Below, in pieces: positions 39,701 to 52,062 of a stretch of 64,000 nucleotides of DNA. The stretch is from Bathymodiolus brooksi (lineage: Eukaryota; Mollusca; Bivalvia; Mytilida; Modiolidae), in NCBI GenBank assembly GCA_963680875.1, contig OY804580.1, positions 97,369,353 through 97,433,352 of the forward strand, read 5' to 3'. The position numbers and the translations under genes are program-made. Positions within the stretch are counted from its first letter, which is position 1, and each line of letters begins with the position of its first letter. A model generated the notes under the pieces. The model had not been told where the DNA came from. It worked only from the letters and a program-made list of their open reading frames with translations, and did not search any database.

Positions 39701-40554
39701 TATGTAATAAAATATCTGAAGCATATTTTGTCTGTGCACTTCTATAATGAAATAAGGAATAATAAAACTAAAACAAAAAAATATATATAAGTGGTACAAA
39801 TGTATCTTGATACCTCCCCCACTCCCCGGAATATTTCTATTCTTTCACAAATTTGAATATCAGTTTCAACAATCTCATCCTATTTTCGCTTTGCGGCATT
39901 TTTTGCACCTGAAAGTGTGAAAATATTTGTCCATCGCCCAAAGAAATTTTCACACGATGGATGCTAAAATTCAACCATTAACCCACAATATAACCGTCCC
40001 TTTTACACCACCGTCTACCTGTTAATTGAATTAAACAATTATCTTTTGTCCCCTAATTACCCTGGAATTTCCCGTGTATGACAATTATAATAAGATAATC
40101 TATTAATTTGTTTAAAGAGGAGTGATTGGTTTTTTTAGTGACAACACTGCGGCATTTTAGATCTTGTTTGTTAAACCGATTTTCTTAGAACAAACAATAG
40201 CTAGTATTTAAGCAGTAATTCACTCGTCTGGGTAGATTTACTTTCGTAGAAAAGAGTACTTTCTCCCCTCTATTATGAGTATTTTTTACATGTACGGGAT
40301 ATATTTTAAGGTTAAGTGTTACTTATATAAATCGACGAAATGATAAAACAAACATTCTATAGATAAATAACTTTAGTATAATCCTATTATCTGATCATTT
40401 ATTTAAAATGTTTTTTTAGCAAACGATATCATATATTTGTTTATTTAGGAAAGAGTAGCTTACATTTTGAGAGAGGAAAAAAATACATACAAATACAACT
40501 GTCTGTTTATTTCAAAAGGAAATTAGAAATTAATTTGGCCTATTATCCAAAATA

Positions 40555-40599
40555 TAACGTCAAGATATAGCTGAAATACTGCTAATGTTGGCGTTAAAC

Positions 40600-40650
<51 letters not shown>

Positions 40651-40655
40651 CAATA
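40555..40655 (+). repeat. SINE core with (AATC)n tail
   Basis: 'gatatagctgaaatactgct' then 'aatgttggcgttaaacacca' runs directly into about 12 AATC repeats (40602-40650). This shows the sense 3' end and simple-repeat tail of this SINE type. Confidence 0.85.
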
Positions 40656-43600
40656 TATATATATACAAAAAATCATCTGTTTCTAAATTATCTTTTGCAA
40701 TCAATATATAAGTTGATAAGAATAATAACTGAAATGAATTGATCAATTTGACATGGGCTGTCATAGATAATAAAATAAATACATAATCAATGTTTCTATA
40801 AAGTGATGAAGTTCAGCCCAGTTCAGGATCTGTTTCAAAAATTTATTCCAATTTACTACACAACACACCCAAGTGACCTAAAACTAAAAGGACTTTTATC
40901 TTTTTGTAATTCTAATCTATATATCACAATATCATGTTTTATAAAGAAACTTATTAGCATCTTATAATATTGTATTTATTTATTCATTTATTTCAGTCAA
41001 AATAACCATGTATTGTATTTACCATTTATTTATTATAACTGTTATCTGTTCATTTCGTCATTACTGCCACGATACAACTGAAATATTGTTGAAGTGGCGT
41101 TAAACACCATAACTCCAAACTCATTTCGTCATGTATGTAAAATTTGTTTTATATGTTGACCTCATGTAACACATATATAGTGTCTGAGCTTATCTAATAA
41201 AATCTTGAAATCTTGAGAAAAAGGAGAGGATTACATGTGTATTGCATTTTTTTTAATTTGTGGAACTTATTTTTGTGTAAGAAAAGTCTTCATAGTAAAT
41301 TTTATTTCTAAGTGTTCCTATTAATTTGAATACAGCATGAAATTATTCTGAAAGATTCCAGATTATATATTTCTCATAAAACCATAGTTTAAACAGTAGT
41401 ACAAAGAATTTACCAATTTAACATAAATAAATATTACATACACATGACAAGACAAGATGGTCTACAAAATTGAATAATAATAACAGAAATGAAATAACAT
41501 CATTTTTTTTATGACAGAGTTAAGCATGATATTGTAGGAAACGAATGAAATTGCACAGTTTCGTTAATTTTGGTTTATTTTTAATTTGGAATAATTGACC
41601 AAATTTCAAAATATTGAAGTATTAAAAGAAAGAATCAAGAATTTTATGATACAGAATTGTGTATTTGACACCGAGTGATATAAAATTTTATTTATAATTT
41701 CCTGCAACGTCTAGAAATTCGGTTTGCCTTTAGACAAAGATATCGGGTTTGTTTTGATGCCACTAAATCTTCACACAAACCCTTGTCCATTGTTTATTTT
41801 AACTTGACCAGTACCCCCGAGTCGCACTCGTAAATTAAGCACATGTCTTTGTATGGTGCAGTTTCCAAATTGTAACTTCCTCTGTATAATTGGATTAACT
41901 ATCAAATTTTGTGGGATGTCGATATTTTAAAATAATTTACGATGCTTTAACCAGTCAATTCAACAATACATCACAATTCGTCTGAAGTTTTAATGTACTA
42001 AATATTCGATTATTGATCTTGAACTTTAAGACACAAAAATTAAAACAAAAATTTTTTTTTTTCTAACCAGTCATTTCAACAATACATCACAATTCGTATG
42101 AATCTTTTACATAGTAAATATTCGATTATATGAATCTTAAATCTTGAATCGCCCAAAAAATTGAAAACAAAATATTTTTTCTAGATATTGGTAGAAATTT
42201 GTAATAGCAACCCCCATTTAAGATAATACACAAAATTAAAGACAAAAGAACACGAGCAAAACTAATAATATTATTACATAAGTATATGTATACTAAATGT
42301 AATATGAGTATATTATAGTCGTTTCAAGGCCAGTTCTGTAAAAAAAAAAAAAAAAAAACACACAAAAAAACCACGCAGATTTATTTATTGTAAAGTGTAA
42401 ATATTTCATGTATTATGACATGTAAGTTATTAATTAATCACCGAAAACCGAAAACAAACATGTAAATTTAATTTAAAAAATGCATATATCCATATATATT
42501 ATTTGAATCAGGACCCATAGCTGAAATATTGTTGAAAGTGGCGCTAAACACGATAACCCCCCTTTACATCGGGGACAACCACTAACGGCATGTTTAATGA
42601 TTGCGTCCAGAATTATAAATATACAAATCTATATAAAATATCTATATAAAAATGCACACACTAAGGGTTAAGAAATATAGAATATAGGAAAAACCGATTC
42701 TCGGAGGGTTTATCACAAGGACAACGATCTCCTATATTTTAATAGATAAAAAAAAAAAAACATTCTTCAGAATCTTGATCGTTATTTTCCCATACTAGTA
42801 TTAATACAGAGATGATCTGATGTTTTCTGCAGAACACAAGCAGTTATGTTTGTTTTTGCCAAAACACATAAATATACATGTATTTTACTAGATGTAGACC
42901 AATACAATAAGAATATACATGTATTTTACTAGATGTAGATCAATACAATAAGAATGTGCATGTATTTCTATTGTTGTTGATTTTTCTAAGTACATGTATT
43001 GATTTCAATCTTTAGGGCATTCGATGCAACATCTCAGGGGAAAATGTCAACTTTTTCACATCTATAAATGTAAACAAATTTCTGGATGGTCGACTTGTAT
43101 TGGTAAAATTGAATGGATTAATTTGGTATTATGTATGCATGACTATCAATTCACAGTTTTTGAATAAAGGTTTGATTGGATTTCGACTGCTTGTCAACTT
43201 GTCACAGAATACTTGCGTAATCCTGCGATGACACTTGTTCGTCATTGTCCGTAGCTTCCGTTCGGTAATGTCCGGAAGTGAGAAAGAAAATAAAAATAAT
43301 TTTAAAAAGTTTAAAAGAATAAAAACAAGTTAAATGCTAATGCTAAGGGCGTTTTCACTTTAAAAATCGTGAAAACAGGAATGATTTGTAGTTTTTGTTT
43401 CCTAAGCATAAAATAGTAATTTCAGATTTAAGTAGCCATCTGCTGGTTCGACAGCACAGTTGGACCTCTCACCCCACAGATTGACAATTTGATCCAGGGT
43501 AGCCGATGCGAAAAGTCCACATGAAATGCCAAAATAAATGGCTAACCGGTCACGCCATTTCATGCCATGATAACAAAATATGAATAATAAATCAGATTTA

Positions 43601-43800
43601 TAGATAGTTTTGTCATTTAAAATTATTGTTCTGTTTCAAATTTGGGTGATCAGTGTTGGAATCTGTCTACCACAATAGAAGTTTAACATTACACGTAGAA
43701 CTAGGAAACAGAAGAAATATAAAACAAAAAAAGAATAAATGTCGTCAAAAGTTTTCATATTTTTAAATATGTTTTATAAGTTAATAATTAAAATTTTGCA
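40656..43800. other. Intergenic, AT-rich, with SINE scraps
   Basis: SINE core pieces lie at 41068-41118 (aactgaaatattgttgaagt, ggcgttaaacaccataactc) and 42513-42563 (tagctgaaatattgttgaaa). A tandem duplication of about 118 bp lies at 41945-42180 and a 44-bp duplication at about 42890-42975. There is no gene. Confidence 0.5.
41945..42180. repeat. Diverged 118-bp tandem duplication
   Basis: 'taaccagtca.ttcaacaat' then 'acatcacaattcgt.tgaa', 'taaatattcgatta' recurs at about 41951 and 42065. Confidence 0.8.
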
Positions 43801-43858
43801 CGCCACGATATAGCTGAAATACTACTAAAGTTGGCGTTAAGCACCAATCAAGCAATCA
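43801..43858 (+). repeat. SINE core fragment
   Basis: 'gccacgatatagctgaaata' then 'ctactaaagttggcgttaag' and 'caccaatcaagcaatcaat'. Confidence 0.8.
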
Positions 43859-44462
43859 ATAATTTGTCTTAATTGCCCTCGTAATTCTTATCTAATGAAA
43901 CTCTTATTATATTTTGCGCTAAATATGCTACACACGAACATAAAAAAAAAAAACGACCGCGACACTTCCATATAATATATGAATATCTATTTTTAGCTGC
44001 TGTTGTACACCTCTCGTGTGTTTTCTTTCAAACCTATTGGCGAAACGTTATTGCGTAGACAGTTTGAAATCCTAAATGAAACTAGGAACCAATTAAATCA
44101 GACTTTTAACAAAGAGTAATTATTTTCTCATTAAAACTATCACACTCTAAAATTCAGAACGAATAACATATTTGCTATTCTCACAAACTAATGCACGATG
44201 GGAATTTTGTTCTCGTTTCAGAAAAAAAATATGAATCTGAAAAATTAGACTTTTAAATACCATTAAACAAAATTTAGAATGGATCTCAAAGGTACTTCAC
44301 ACACTAATGTATGACGGGAATTTTATTCCCGCTACAGATCTTAAATGGTCAATGTCCAAATACTTATATCTACTATTAACACCGCCACTTTTTTGTGCTT
44401 GTCTCGAGACGGGAAATGGCTTTCCAGCGTCATATGTCTTGATCTTTATTTATGTTCAAGGA

Positions 44463-44615
44463 GTTAAGAAGAGTTTGAAGATACCAAAGGGGTAATCAGA
44501 GTCCGTAAATCGAAGGACAGACAACACAATGACCAAAAGATAAAGGACAAAAGGACTAACAACGATCTACAAAACATTGCCCAAAAAAACCGAAGACCGA
44601 GTAACACGAACCCCA
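44463..44615 (-). mobile_element. Retroelement 3'-UTR fragment
   Basis: 'gaagataccaaaggggtaat', 'cagagtccgtaaatcgaagg', 'aacaacgatctacaaaacat' and 'gagtaacacgaaccccaaga'; ends next to a scrap of the unclassified repeat of 7533 and 11130. Confidence 0.8.
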
Positions 44616-45240
44616 AGATGAGAGGTATGTGTTTGTTTTGATGATATTTGTTGACTAATTTTCAATAACTTTATTCAATAAACTCAGACACAGCAGACTG
44701 CGCTACAGGAGCATCAATTATTTACAGATCATTATTAAAAGATGACAGAATGAGTAGATAATGTATGCGTATTACACAAAAACAGGCGATACACAAGTTA
44801 TTACTGTTAGAAGCTCCGATTTTTGTCTACTCGACTCATACTATATCTAATACTAGGCCATGTGCTTTAGTATAGTGATATATTTTAAAGTGGATTACAA
44901 ATCAATTACAGTTCCAGAATGTACATTTTTTTTCTAAAATGGGAAAATTGATAATACAATTCACATTCTCTAGACTTAACAATACAAAAATGTTTATTGA
45001 TTGTTGATGATAATTTTGTTATGACTTTTAACAGTATCAGATGTAACAGAACATGTCAGTTGTTGTTACCAAAACAAGATGTTTGTGATAAAGACATATT
45101 GTCCCCAGGGGACTTCTTATCGTTAACGGATTAATTTCCTCGTCAAATCAAGTGTGCGATCCTCCCTCTGACCACATGTCACCATTCTATTTGGAAATTT
45201 GGAAAGACATAATTTCTGTATGCAATTCTAATTTTCAGTG

Positions 45241-45650
45241 AGTAAGTGAGTGAGTGATTGTTGTTTAACGCCAAATGAGCAATATTCAGTTTTATAATGG
45301 GAGTGAGTGAGTGAATGTTGCTTAACACCAAACTCAGCAATTTTCCAGCTATTTCATGACGAAAAGAAGCTACATGCGATGAAATGATAATGATGTCCGT
45401 TTTGTATTATAGACAAACACGTTTAGTTGAATTTTTACTATACTAGCTTACTGACACAACAGTCCTCGGGTAGACATGTCGCTCCACTCAAATACATTAT
45501 ACTGATTCAGAGCCAACCAGTCTTTACTTGTCCTCTGCAATGCTACGTGTTATTCGGAGAAACAACAAATACCAATTTTATAGTCTTTGCCTTGACCCGT
45601 CCGGAACTAGAACTCACGGTCTACCGCATTATCATTCTCTATCCAGAGTT
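45241..45650 (-). mobile_element. tRNA-derived SINE plus an abutting second core
   Basis: 45302-45650 is a near-complete copy of the 13.6-kb SINE type (gtgaatgttgcttaacacca, cgggtagacatgtcgctcca, ggagaaacaacaaataccaa, B-box reverse complement near 45607). It is preceded at 45241-45300 by another core (gtgattgttgtttaacgcca) in the same orientation, suggesting a dimer or nested insertion. Confidence 0.8.
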
Positions 45651-45818
45651 GTCGTTCCCGCTACGCTCCATACACTTCTGTCAACGCTCATTTTACAAGA
45701 TTTTTGTAAAATTTAGAAACAGTAAAAAAATGTACTTAAAATTGTTTTAATTATTGTAAATATCAATAAAGATGAAAATAAATTACTCATTTCAAATAAA
45801 ATCTCTCTTAAAAATGAT

Positions 45819-45841
45819 CCCCCCCCCCCCCCCCCCCCCCC
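45819..45841. repeat. Poly-C run
   Basis: About 23 consecutive C, followed by (CA)4. Confidence 0.95.
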
Positions 45842-46587
45842 ACACACACTTCTTGGAGAACTATTTTGCCTGAGGTAAAAATTAAAAACGATCAAAATCA
45901 TTTCAAACGTTTCCGAAGGTACATTTTTTTAATTTTTTATACATAAAGTGGACTTTAATATCGTTTTAAAAACCAGAATGGAAATGCAATTACATTTTGC
46001 ATAAATCAGGATTGTGATATAAACATTCAGTTTCGTACCAATAAATGACACAGGATCTATTGGGTTCACCATTTGAGGTCACACTTTAAAATATATAAGA
46101 AAGACATATTTATATTAGCATACTTATGCTTGTTTTTTTTTCAAATCCTTTGTGTTAATTATGCAATTTTTTTCTTGTATTTCGTACGTTAGAGAAATAA
46201 AATATGCTTAAACCAAAATATAATACGATATGCATATATACACAATAGTTAATAAATCTTTTTAACCAGGCTTGAGATTCACCCGAGTTTACCCCGACTT
46301 GTGTCCTTTATTTGTCTCAATAACAGTTACTTCCATCTTGACATATAACAATCGTATGAGTTGAACATTTCTGTGTAGCTGAACAGAGTTCTGTCATGGT
46401 AAAGAAACGCTTTTGCCTCTAGCAAAAATGACTATTTACCGTAAAAACCAGAGAACACATTGTATGAACTTATATATTGTTTCCGATTTCTTAAACATTT
46501 CTATTTATTTCTTATATTTATTTATGACTTTTAATATGATTTATTTAATTTCATATCTGAAAATATCATAAGATATGATGAAATGAA

Positions 46588-46684
46588 ATTCGCTCAAATG
46601 TCCTACTAAAATCGCAGGTAAATGAAAAATAGTTTTCGCTCAAATGTCCACCTGAAAGAAAAATCTGTTCGCTCAAATGTCCTA
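46588..46684. repeat. Three spaced copies of TTCGCTCAAATGTCC
   Basis: The 15-mer occurs at about 46590, 46639 and 46669, with different intervening sequences and irregular spacing. It is not a simple tandem repeat. Confidence 0.8.
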
Positions 46685-46789
46685 TGCCCGGTTTTTTGTG
46701 TGAGATTAGTTTAATTTAAACATATTTTATTGTCTAAATAATGACAAAAGAACCAGACACCAGTTTTTCAACTTAGTATTGTCTCCTCC

Positions 46790-46925
46790 ATTAGTGTTGC
46801 TCCATATTTAGTTTTCTGCATAATGTTTCGTGAATTAATGTTGTCCTTTTTCTCTTATAGCCATTGTATTGCTTATTCTTCAATTTACGGTTTCTAATAA
46901 CCACTTTTGGTATCTTCAAAATTTT
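46790..46925 (+). mobile_element. Retroelement 3'-UTR fragment
   Basis: 'tttagttttctgcataatgt', 'tagccattgtattgcttatt' and 'cttcaatttacggtttctaa' then 'ggtatcttcaaa'. Confidence 0.7.
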
Positions 46926-47159
46926 CTTTTTCGAACAGACTCGTTCGTTTTGTTAATATTGTTTGAAAGGTTGGCTATCATTTTCATCATCATGAGAGCC
47001 TCTCTATTTTTATGCATTTAATTGATTGCATTTTTTACACTTTAATTTTCAATAGACATACTTTGTCATCAGACCAGTTAGTATATACATGTAAATATAA
47101 ACATTTACCTACAGGTATATTGAAGTGTGTTTTTTTTTGAATGAATTTGAATGTTTTTG

Positions 47160-47420
47160 AATTTTTGGTGTTTAACGCCACTTTCAGCAATATTTCAGCT
47201 ATATCATGGCGGCCAGTTTTAGTGGTGGAGGAAGCCGGAGTACTCGGAGAGAACCACCGACACTGGGCAAGCAACTAGTAAACTTTATCACTTGCGGCTG
47301 CGAGTTGAGTGCACCTTTTTTGTAATTTACAAATCTGGGCGCGAACCCACGCCGTATTGGTGATAGACTTGTATGAGCTGTTAGATCCAACGACCTAACT
47401 CATTGAGCCACCCGGGCCCC
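47160..47420 (-). mobile_element. SINE, full length, with a distinct tRNA-like head
   Basis: Read on the minus strand it starts at about 47420 with 'gggtggctcaatgagttagg' (A box), then a B box 'gtgggttcgcgccc', the body with 'gtttactagttgcttgcc', and the core 'gatatagctgaaatattgct' then 'gaaagtggcgttaaacacca'. The head differs from those at 13.9, 54.4 and 62.6 kb although the core is the same. Confidence 0.85.
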
Positions 47421-47424
47421 CGTG

Positions 47425-47815
47425 CTTTTTTGTGTTGTCCTATTATGTGTCTTTACGTTCTCGGTTCCGTGTTGTAAATTACGTTACGATTTCCGCATAA
47501 AAACGATGTTCGGTTCGTCCTTACCTACAGTTGTTTGTAGGAGGGCGCATGTCTTATTTACGTTATATATGTGTGCTTGTCTTGGCACAGTGGCATCTAA
47601 CACATATTGTGGTTTTGTTTTGTTTTTCTTCGTCTTGTGTACTCTATTTTGCCAGTTTCTCCTTCAACGGTTTTAACAGGGGTGGTGTCTTAAAAGAAAT
47701 AGGAACTACTTACCCTTCGGGTGCACCCGTGCTCGTCCTCGGTTTTGTTGGTGGGACACGTGATGCCCATCTTTTTTAGTTTTCTGTGTTATGTTTTGTA
47801 TATCTTCCTTCCTTA
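47425..47815 (+). mobile_element. Retroelement 3'-end fragment
   Basis: 'acgatgttcggttcgtcctt', 'cagttgtttgtaggagggcg', 'aggaactacttacccttcgg', 'tagttttctgtgttatgttt'. It joins the second-segment type and the 3'-UTR type in one copy, supporting their belonging to one family or a recurrent composite. Confidence 0.65.
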
Positions 47816-48009
47816 TGTTGGCTATGTCTCTGGATTGTCAATAATTGATTACACTTCAGTTTTTCTAACCTTTCTATAGCACAGAAAACGAAAGAATGAG
47901 CAATACGAAACCTATTTACAGCCGTGGGTGAACTCATATATGGCGATAGGGTTATCAGTCCCTAACGATTTTATTCCTGTTCACTGATAATTTTGCTATA
48001 CTTTGTAGA

Positions 48010-48315
48010 AGACCTCGTTAGTTTCGTGTTTGCTATCTTTTTATATTTTTGTGTTATTCTATTATGTGTGTTTACGTTCTGAGTTCCGTGTTGTGGTATC
48101 CGCATACGAACGATGTTCGGTTTGTCTTTACCTCCAGTTGTTTATAGGAGGGCTCAATGTCTTATTTACGTTATTTGTGTTTGTTTGCGTAAAGTGGTGT
48201 CCAACGCATATTGTGTTGTGTTTTTGTTTTGTTTGTCTTCATGTGGTGTACCCTATCTTGCCAGTTTCTCCGGATTGTCAATTTTTGATTGCCCCTTCGG
48301 TATTCTCTAACGCTT
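48010..48315 (+). mobile_element. Retroelement 3'-end fragment (second segment type)
   Basis: 'tattatgtgtgtttacgttc', 'cgaacgatgttcggtttgtc', 'ctatcttgccagtttctccg' and 'ccccttcggtattctctaac'. Paralogous to 47425-47680 and 31475-31690. Confidence 0.7.
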
Positions 48316-48659
48316 ATTTATAACTTGTGTCTGATCCATTGTCTATATAATTGCTTGACAATAAGATATGTTTAAAGTAAAGTAAGACAACAATATAATT
48401 ATGTGAAAATAAATACAATGTCGGAATCGGACTAAAACGGAATTTCAACACACTTCCGGTTGTCAGGGGTTGTAGACTGGTGACAACCTAGTGTTGGGTG
48501 TTCCGGAAGGGTAAACAGAACCTGTTCTAATATATACACCCACCGAGTTATCCAATAAAAATCTAGTAAATAGTCTCAACCAAGTAAGAGTATCGAAATA
48601 CCGTAATTTGATGACAATTAACGAGATCCATTGTCTAAATCCAACATATTAATCTGTCT

Positions 48660-49125
48660 CATACCATGCAAACTTATGTCCGTGATTTCCTTGATAAGAG
48701 TGTTTTTCTGCTAACAAGGAAACTACTGAACCAAGGGTTCCTATTTGTTAAGTTTAAGTCATCACTTCGACGGCTGTACGATCGCCATCAAGACCTGGTT
48801 AACTGCTACGGAATATCTATGTCACAAACGACAATGGATATGTTCCTTTTGTCGTTATAACAATCCGGGCCACTCCTCATTCATGACTAATCACCGGGTT
48901 TGTAACAAGAGTGACATGACGGGCGTCACTAGTGGAGCAGAAACTGTTTATCTCTCCGAAGCTCCTGAGCACATCTCTGATTTTTAGTGGGGTTCGTGTT
49001 GGTCAATCTTTAGTTTTCGTGTAATGTTTTGTAGATAATATTTTTGTACTTTTGGCATTTTTGTTGTTTGTCTTTCGATTCACGGCTTCTGATTACACCA
49101 TTGGTCTCTTTAAACTTTTCGCAAA
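48660..49125 (+). mobile_element. Retroelement: ORF C-terminus remnant and 3' UTR
   Basis: 48666-48860 encodes YVRDFLDKSVFLLTRKLLNQ, GFLFVKFKSSLRRLYDRHQD and LVNCYGISMSQTTMDMF. I recall similar 'LLTRKLLNQGF..KLKSSLRKFYGRHHDLV.RYG' ends in retroelement-derived proteins of mussels and other marine invertebrates. After the stop comes 'tgacgggcgtcactagtgga', 'gctcctgagcacatctctga', 'agtggggttcgtgtt', 'tagttttcgtgtaatgtttt' and the 'cgattcacggcttctgatta' end. This copy links the many orphan 3'-UTR fragments in the window to a coding parent element. Upstream coding parts are absent. Confidence 0.65.
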
Positions 49126-49202
49126 GATATTTCACAGTACATACCGGATATATTAAATGTAGAAGAAGAAAAAAAACCGGAAACATTATTTATTTTCTGC
49201 GT

Positions 49203-49703
49203 TCAAACCAATTATTATAAAAAAAAACCTATCAGAATCATCCAAAAGACGATTTGTATCAAAAGAATTAAATCGTCAATGGGAATAAAATGAAAAGAAG
49301 ATGTATTATTTGACGTCGAGTTTTGACATTGGAATCTGTCGGTCATTTGATATCTTCGTACATCTATGCAATTGGGATTTTTCGATGCATTCAGATAATA
49401 AGGAATGACAGAATCGTCATCATCAGAAGTGTGTTTGAAACGATAAGGTTTGCTATACGATAATGCATGCTCCGATGGGACAAAGTCATGCAATAATCCT
49501 CCATACACGACATCTTTAACAATAAAGTCATTTTCCAATCCTTCTAGAGAATCGACGACTTAGTGCCCTGCAATGGCGTGAAAATGTGATAATGAGAGAT
49601 TTATCATTTGGTCGCTCAGCGGAGCATATAAAATGCTGCTTTCTAAGACTGTTTGCACGCACTTATCCGGTAGCTTAGTCGGATGGAAATACGAGATAAA
49701 AAT
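49203..49703 (-). pseudogene. Unrecognised interrupted reading frame
   Basis: On the minus strand one frame is open from 49703 to 49563 (47 codons), has a single TAA at 49562-49560, and continues to a stop near 49215. It reads ...HPTKLPDKCVQTVLESSILY and APLSDQMINLSLSHFHAIAG then, after the stop, VVDSLEGLENDFIVKDVVYG and further Asp/Ser/Tyr-rich sequence, ending in a hydrophobic segment (LILLIQIVFWMILIGFFL). One stop in about 160 codons of AT-rich DNA and the mixed residue composition suggest former coding sequence. I do not recognise the family. No start methionine or clear splice acceptor is evident, so a decayed exon, a retroelement scrap or chance are all possible. Confidence 0.35.
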
Positions 49704-50587
49704 TCAATATCTTTCTTTAGTAAGATAAATGGTGTTATAGTAACATATCATATTCTAATTAAAAAGAAACAGCTCAGTTAGTTCCGATTGGGTTAAAAAT
49801 AAAATTATTTGATGTGATTGCTAGTATTGTGGAAGACAGATGTATTTGCTTTCAACTCGATAAATAATATTTAAAAAAATGGTTTTGAGCAAATATGTAT
49901 AACGAAGGTTGAAAAATGTGATAAAGTGGTAAAAAAAATATTCAATATTTTCTGATCTTTTGACTTGTTACGGCAATCGTTCTATGTTTAGTAACCGTTT
50001 TAAAGTGTTGTATGTATAAAATATAATTAAGATCAATTAAAGAAAATCAAGCCGTTGGTATTCAGACATTTAATTGTTTGTTGATAAATAGCTTCAATTA
50101 CCGTTCTATTATAGGAAAATCTAACAGAACCCGACCATTATATATTCATCACGGCACATTTACTTTGAGCTACCAGTTTTACTCGGCACTGAAATATTCA
50201 TAGTGATTGTGAAGGGAATGACGGCATTGTTGTGTAAGTTTAACTTTTCATTTGAGTTTGGGAACGACGATTTAACTTTTAATATTACCTGGCATTTTAT
50301 AGCGAATAATTTTTTTGGGGGGTGGGGGTAAAATTTGATTTAACGATTAATTTCCAAAATACGTGTAATATGATTTTGTTTAGTGTGAATATTTTTTCTA
50401 TTTCTGAGTAAAACATAGCCATGCACCACACCAATCTTAAAGTTAGATGGTCGGTCCGTACGGGTGGATTTTCATTCCTGTTCTTTAATATTGACATCCA
50501 TCAGCAGACGACATTTGGTACAAGAGATATGTTTCTCACTTTTGAGACAGACCAGTTCCTATTTTTGGCCATGTGAGATTTTCTTTT
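49704..50587. other. Intergenic, nothing recognised
   Basis: AT-rich stretch before the compound inverted repeat; no gene, RNA or repeat family that I can name. Confidence 0.4.
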
Positions 50588-51188
50588 CTTCCGTAAATGG
50601 CCGTTTTCGGGTGAAGACCGCGACCGAGATAAGACGAGTCCACGTGCACTCGTCTTTACTCGTTGTGACATCCAATCAGAACGCCTCTAACAAGAAAAAA
50701 AATCGTTTAAATATATACCCTTAGCCGGGAATGTCACATTATATACCCTGTCTGATAGCTGAATAACAGATATATTACGGATTTAACCATTGGTTTTTTT
50801 TTCAAATACAGACTCCAACCGTATTATTAAAATATATTTGTGTCTTTAATTTTCATTTTTTCGTATTTCTAGATGTCCTTTTCCGTACCTTTGACGTCAT
50901 TCTTCAATGACGTCAAAATATGTGTCACGTCATATTTCATGTATGATCATGTATGGGGTTTCTCATGAAGTAAAATACTGTACTTTCAATAAAATATTAG
51001 TGAGAAAAGCTCAAATATCAGTAGAAAGCTACATAGTTTATTAGTCGGTGTCACAAAAGTCAATTTTATGTGATGTGTATTTCATAACGCTCAATGATAT
51101 TGATCTGACAATGTATTCAAATTAGTTACTGATCAATGGCGGGCGTCTCTAGGAGTTCGCGATAGTGAAAGTTGTTGGTTTACGGAAG
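50588..51188 (+). mobile_element. 601-bp MITE-like element, left copy
   Basis: Terminal inverted 10-mer CTTCCGTAAA/TTTACGGAAG. The interior contains two perfect TGACGTCA palindromes 8 bases apart (about 50893-50918). No coding capacity. Confidence 0.7.
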
Positions 51189-51189
51189 A

Positions 51190-51367
51190 AATAGGTACTT
51201 ACATGCGTTGTTGGGAAAGCCCGGGTGATCTTCCACTCGTGATAGAAATTGTTGTGTCTTCTTAGTCTCGCTCGTTTCGCTGCGCTCCACTCGCGAAAAG
51301 ACATAACATTTCTATCACTCGTGGAAGATCACCCGGTCTTTCCCAAGAACGTATGTAAGAACCTATT
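51190..51367. repeat. 178-bp hairpin, left copy
   Basis: Arms 'aataggtacttacatgcgtt', 'gttgggaaagcccgggtgat' and 'cttccactcgtgatagaaat' pair with the mirror sequence ending 'atgtaagaacctatt'. The loop is 'tcgctcgtttcgctgcgctcc'-like. Confidence 0.92.
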
Positions 51368-51901
51368 AATCTTGCACTAGTGCAAGACAAAAAATCACGT
51401 GCGTTTTACCGGCAAATGCATGATGTACAGTTTATGTCAACTGCCCCCCAATTCTCCATGCTTTTTCTTTTTAAAATAAATAATTAACCACGATTCTACT
51501 ACATAAGTATTTTTAAATTCATTTATGTATTATATCCTGCTAGCTAACGTGCACCTTTCACGGTGTTTGATTCTTTTTTCAGGCTCTCTTCCAGTCAATG
51601 TTTGTTTACTTTGAGTAAATAATAGAGTGATCTCCCTTGTTAGTTACTAACGTAAAGAAAGAAATTACCTCCCTTTGACCAAATTCAAATATTTTTTTAC
51701 AGGTATTTATCTCTGTTGTAGTAACATTTATAATATATTTATTACATACATTGTACTTTATGATGAAATACATTTGAAATACTGCCGAGATACGGTTGCA
51801 TATGGATAAATCGAATATTTACTTCAGCAATGGAAATATAAATTGCGGAAAAACGCTCGATGGAATGTAAACAAAACAATTAGGTGTTTAGTGAGAAATA
51901 A

Positions 51902-52062
51902 AATCAAACACCGGAAAAAGTACAAGATAGGGAAATCTCCGACACCCTTGTGTAAGATTACAATCGTTCTCTAACTCGGCAAGCCTCGTAAAGAGAACGA
52001 TTGAAATCTTACCCTCGGGTGTCGGAGATTTCCCTATCTTGTACTCTCCCCGGTGTTAGATT
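51902..52062. repeat. 161-bp hairpin inside the spacer
   Basis: A perfect 28-bp inverted pair (gtacaagatagggaaatctc plus cgacaccc) lies at about 51920-51947 and 52018-52045, extended inward by near-perfect pairing (taagatt.caatcgttctct) and outward by aatcaaacaccgg/ccggtgttagatt. Unrelated in sequence to the flanking hairpins but alike in build. Confidence 0.93.

Noticed and set aside
45427..45750. 107-residue plus-strand frame
   Set aside because: It is antisense to a SINE copy (45302-45650); no protein family.
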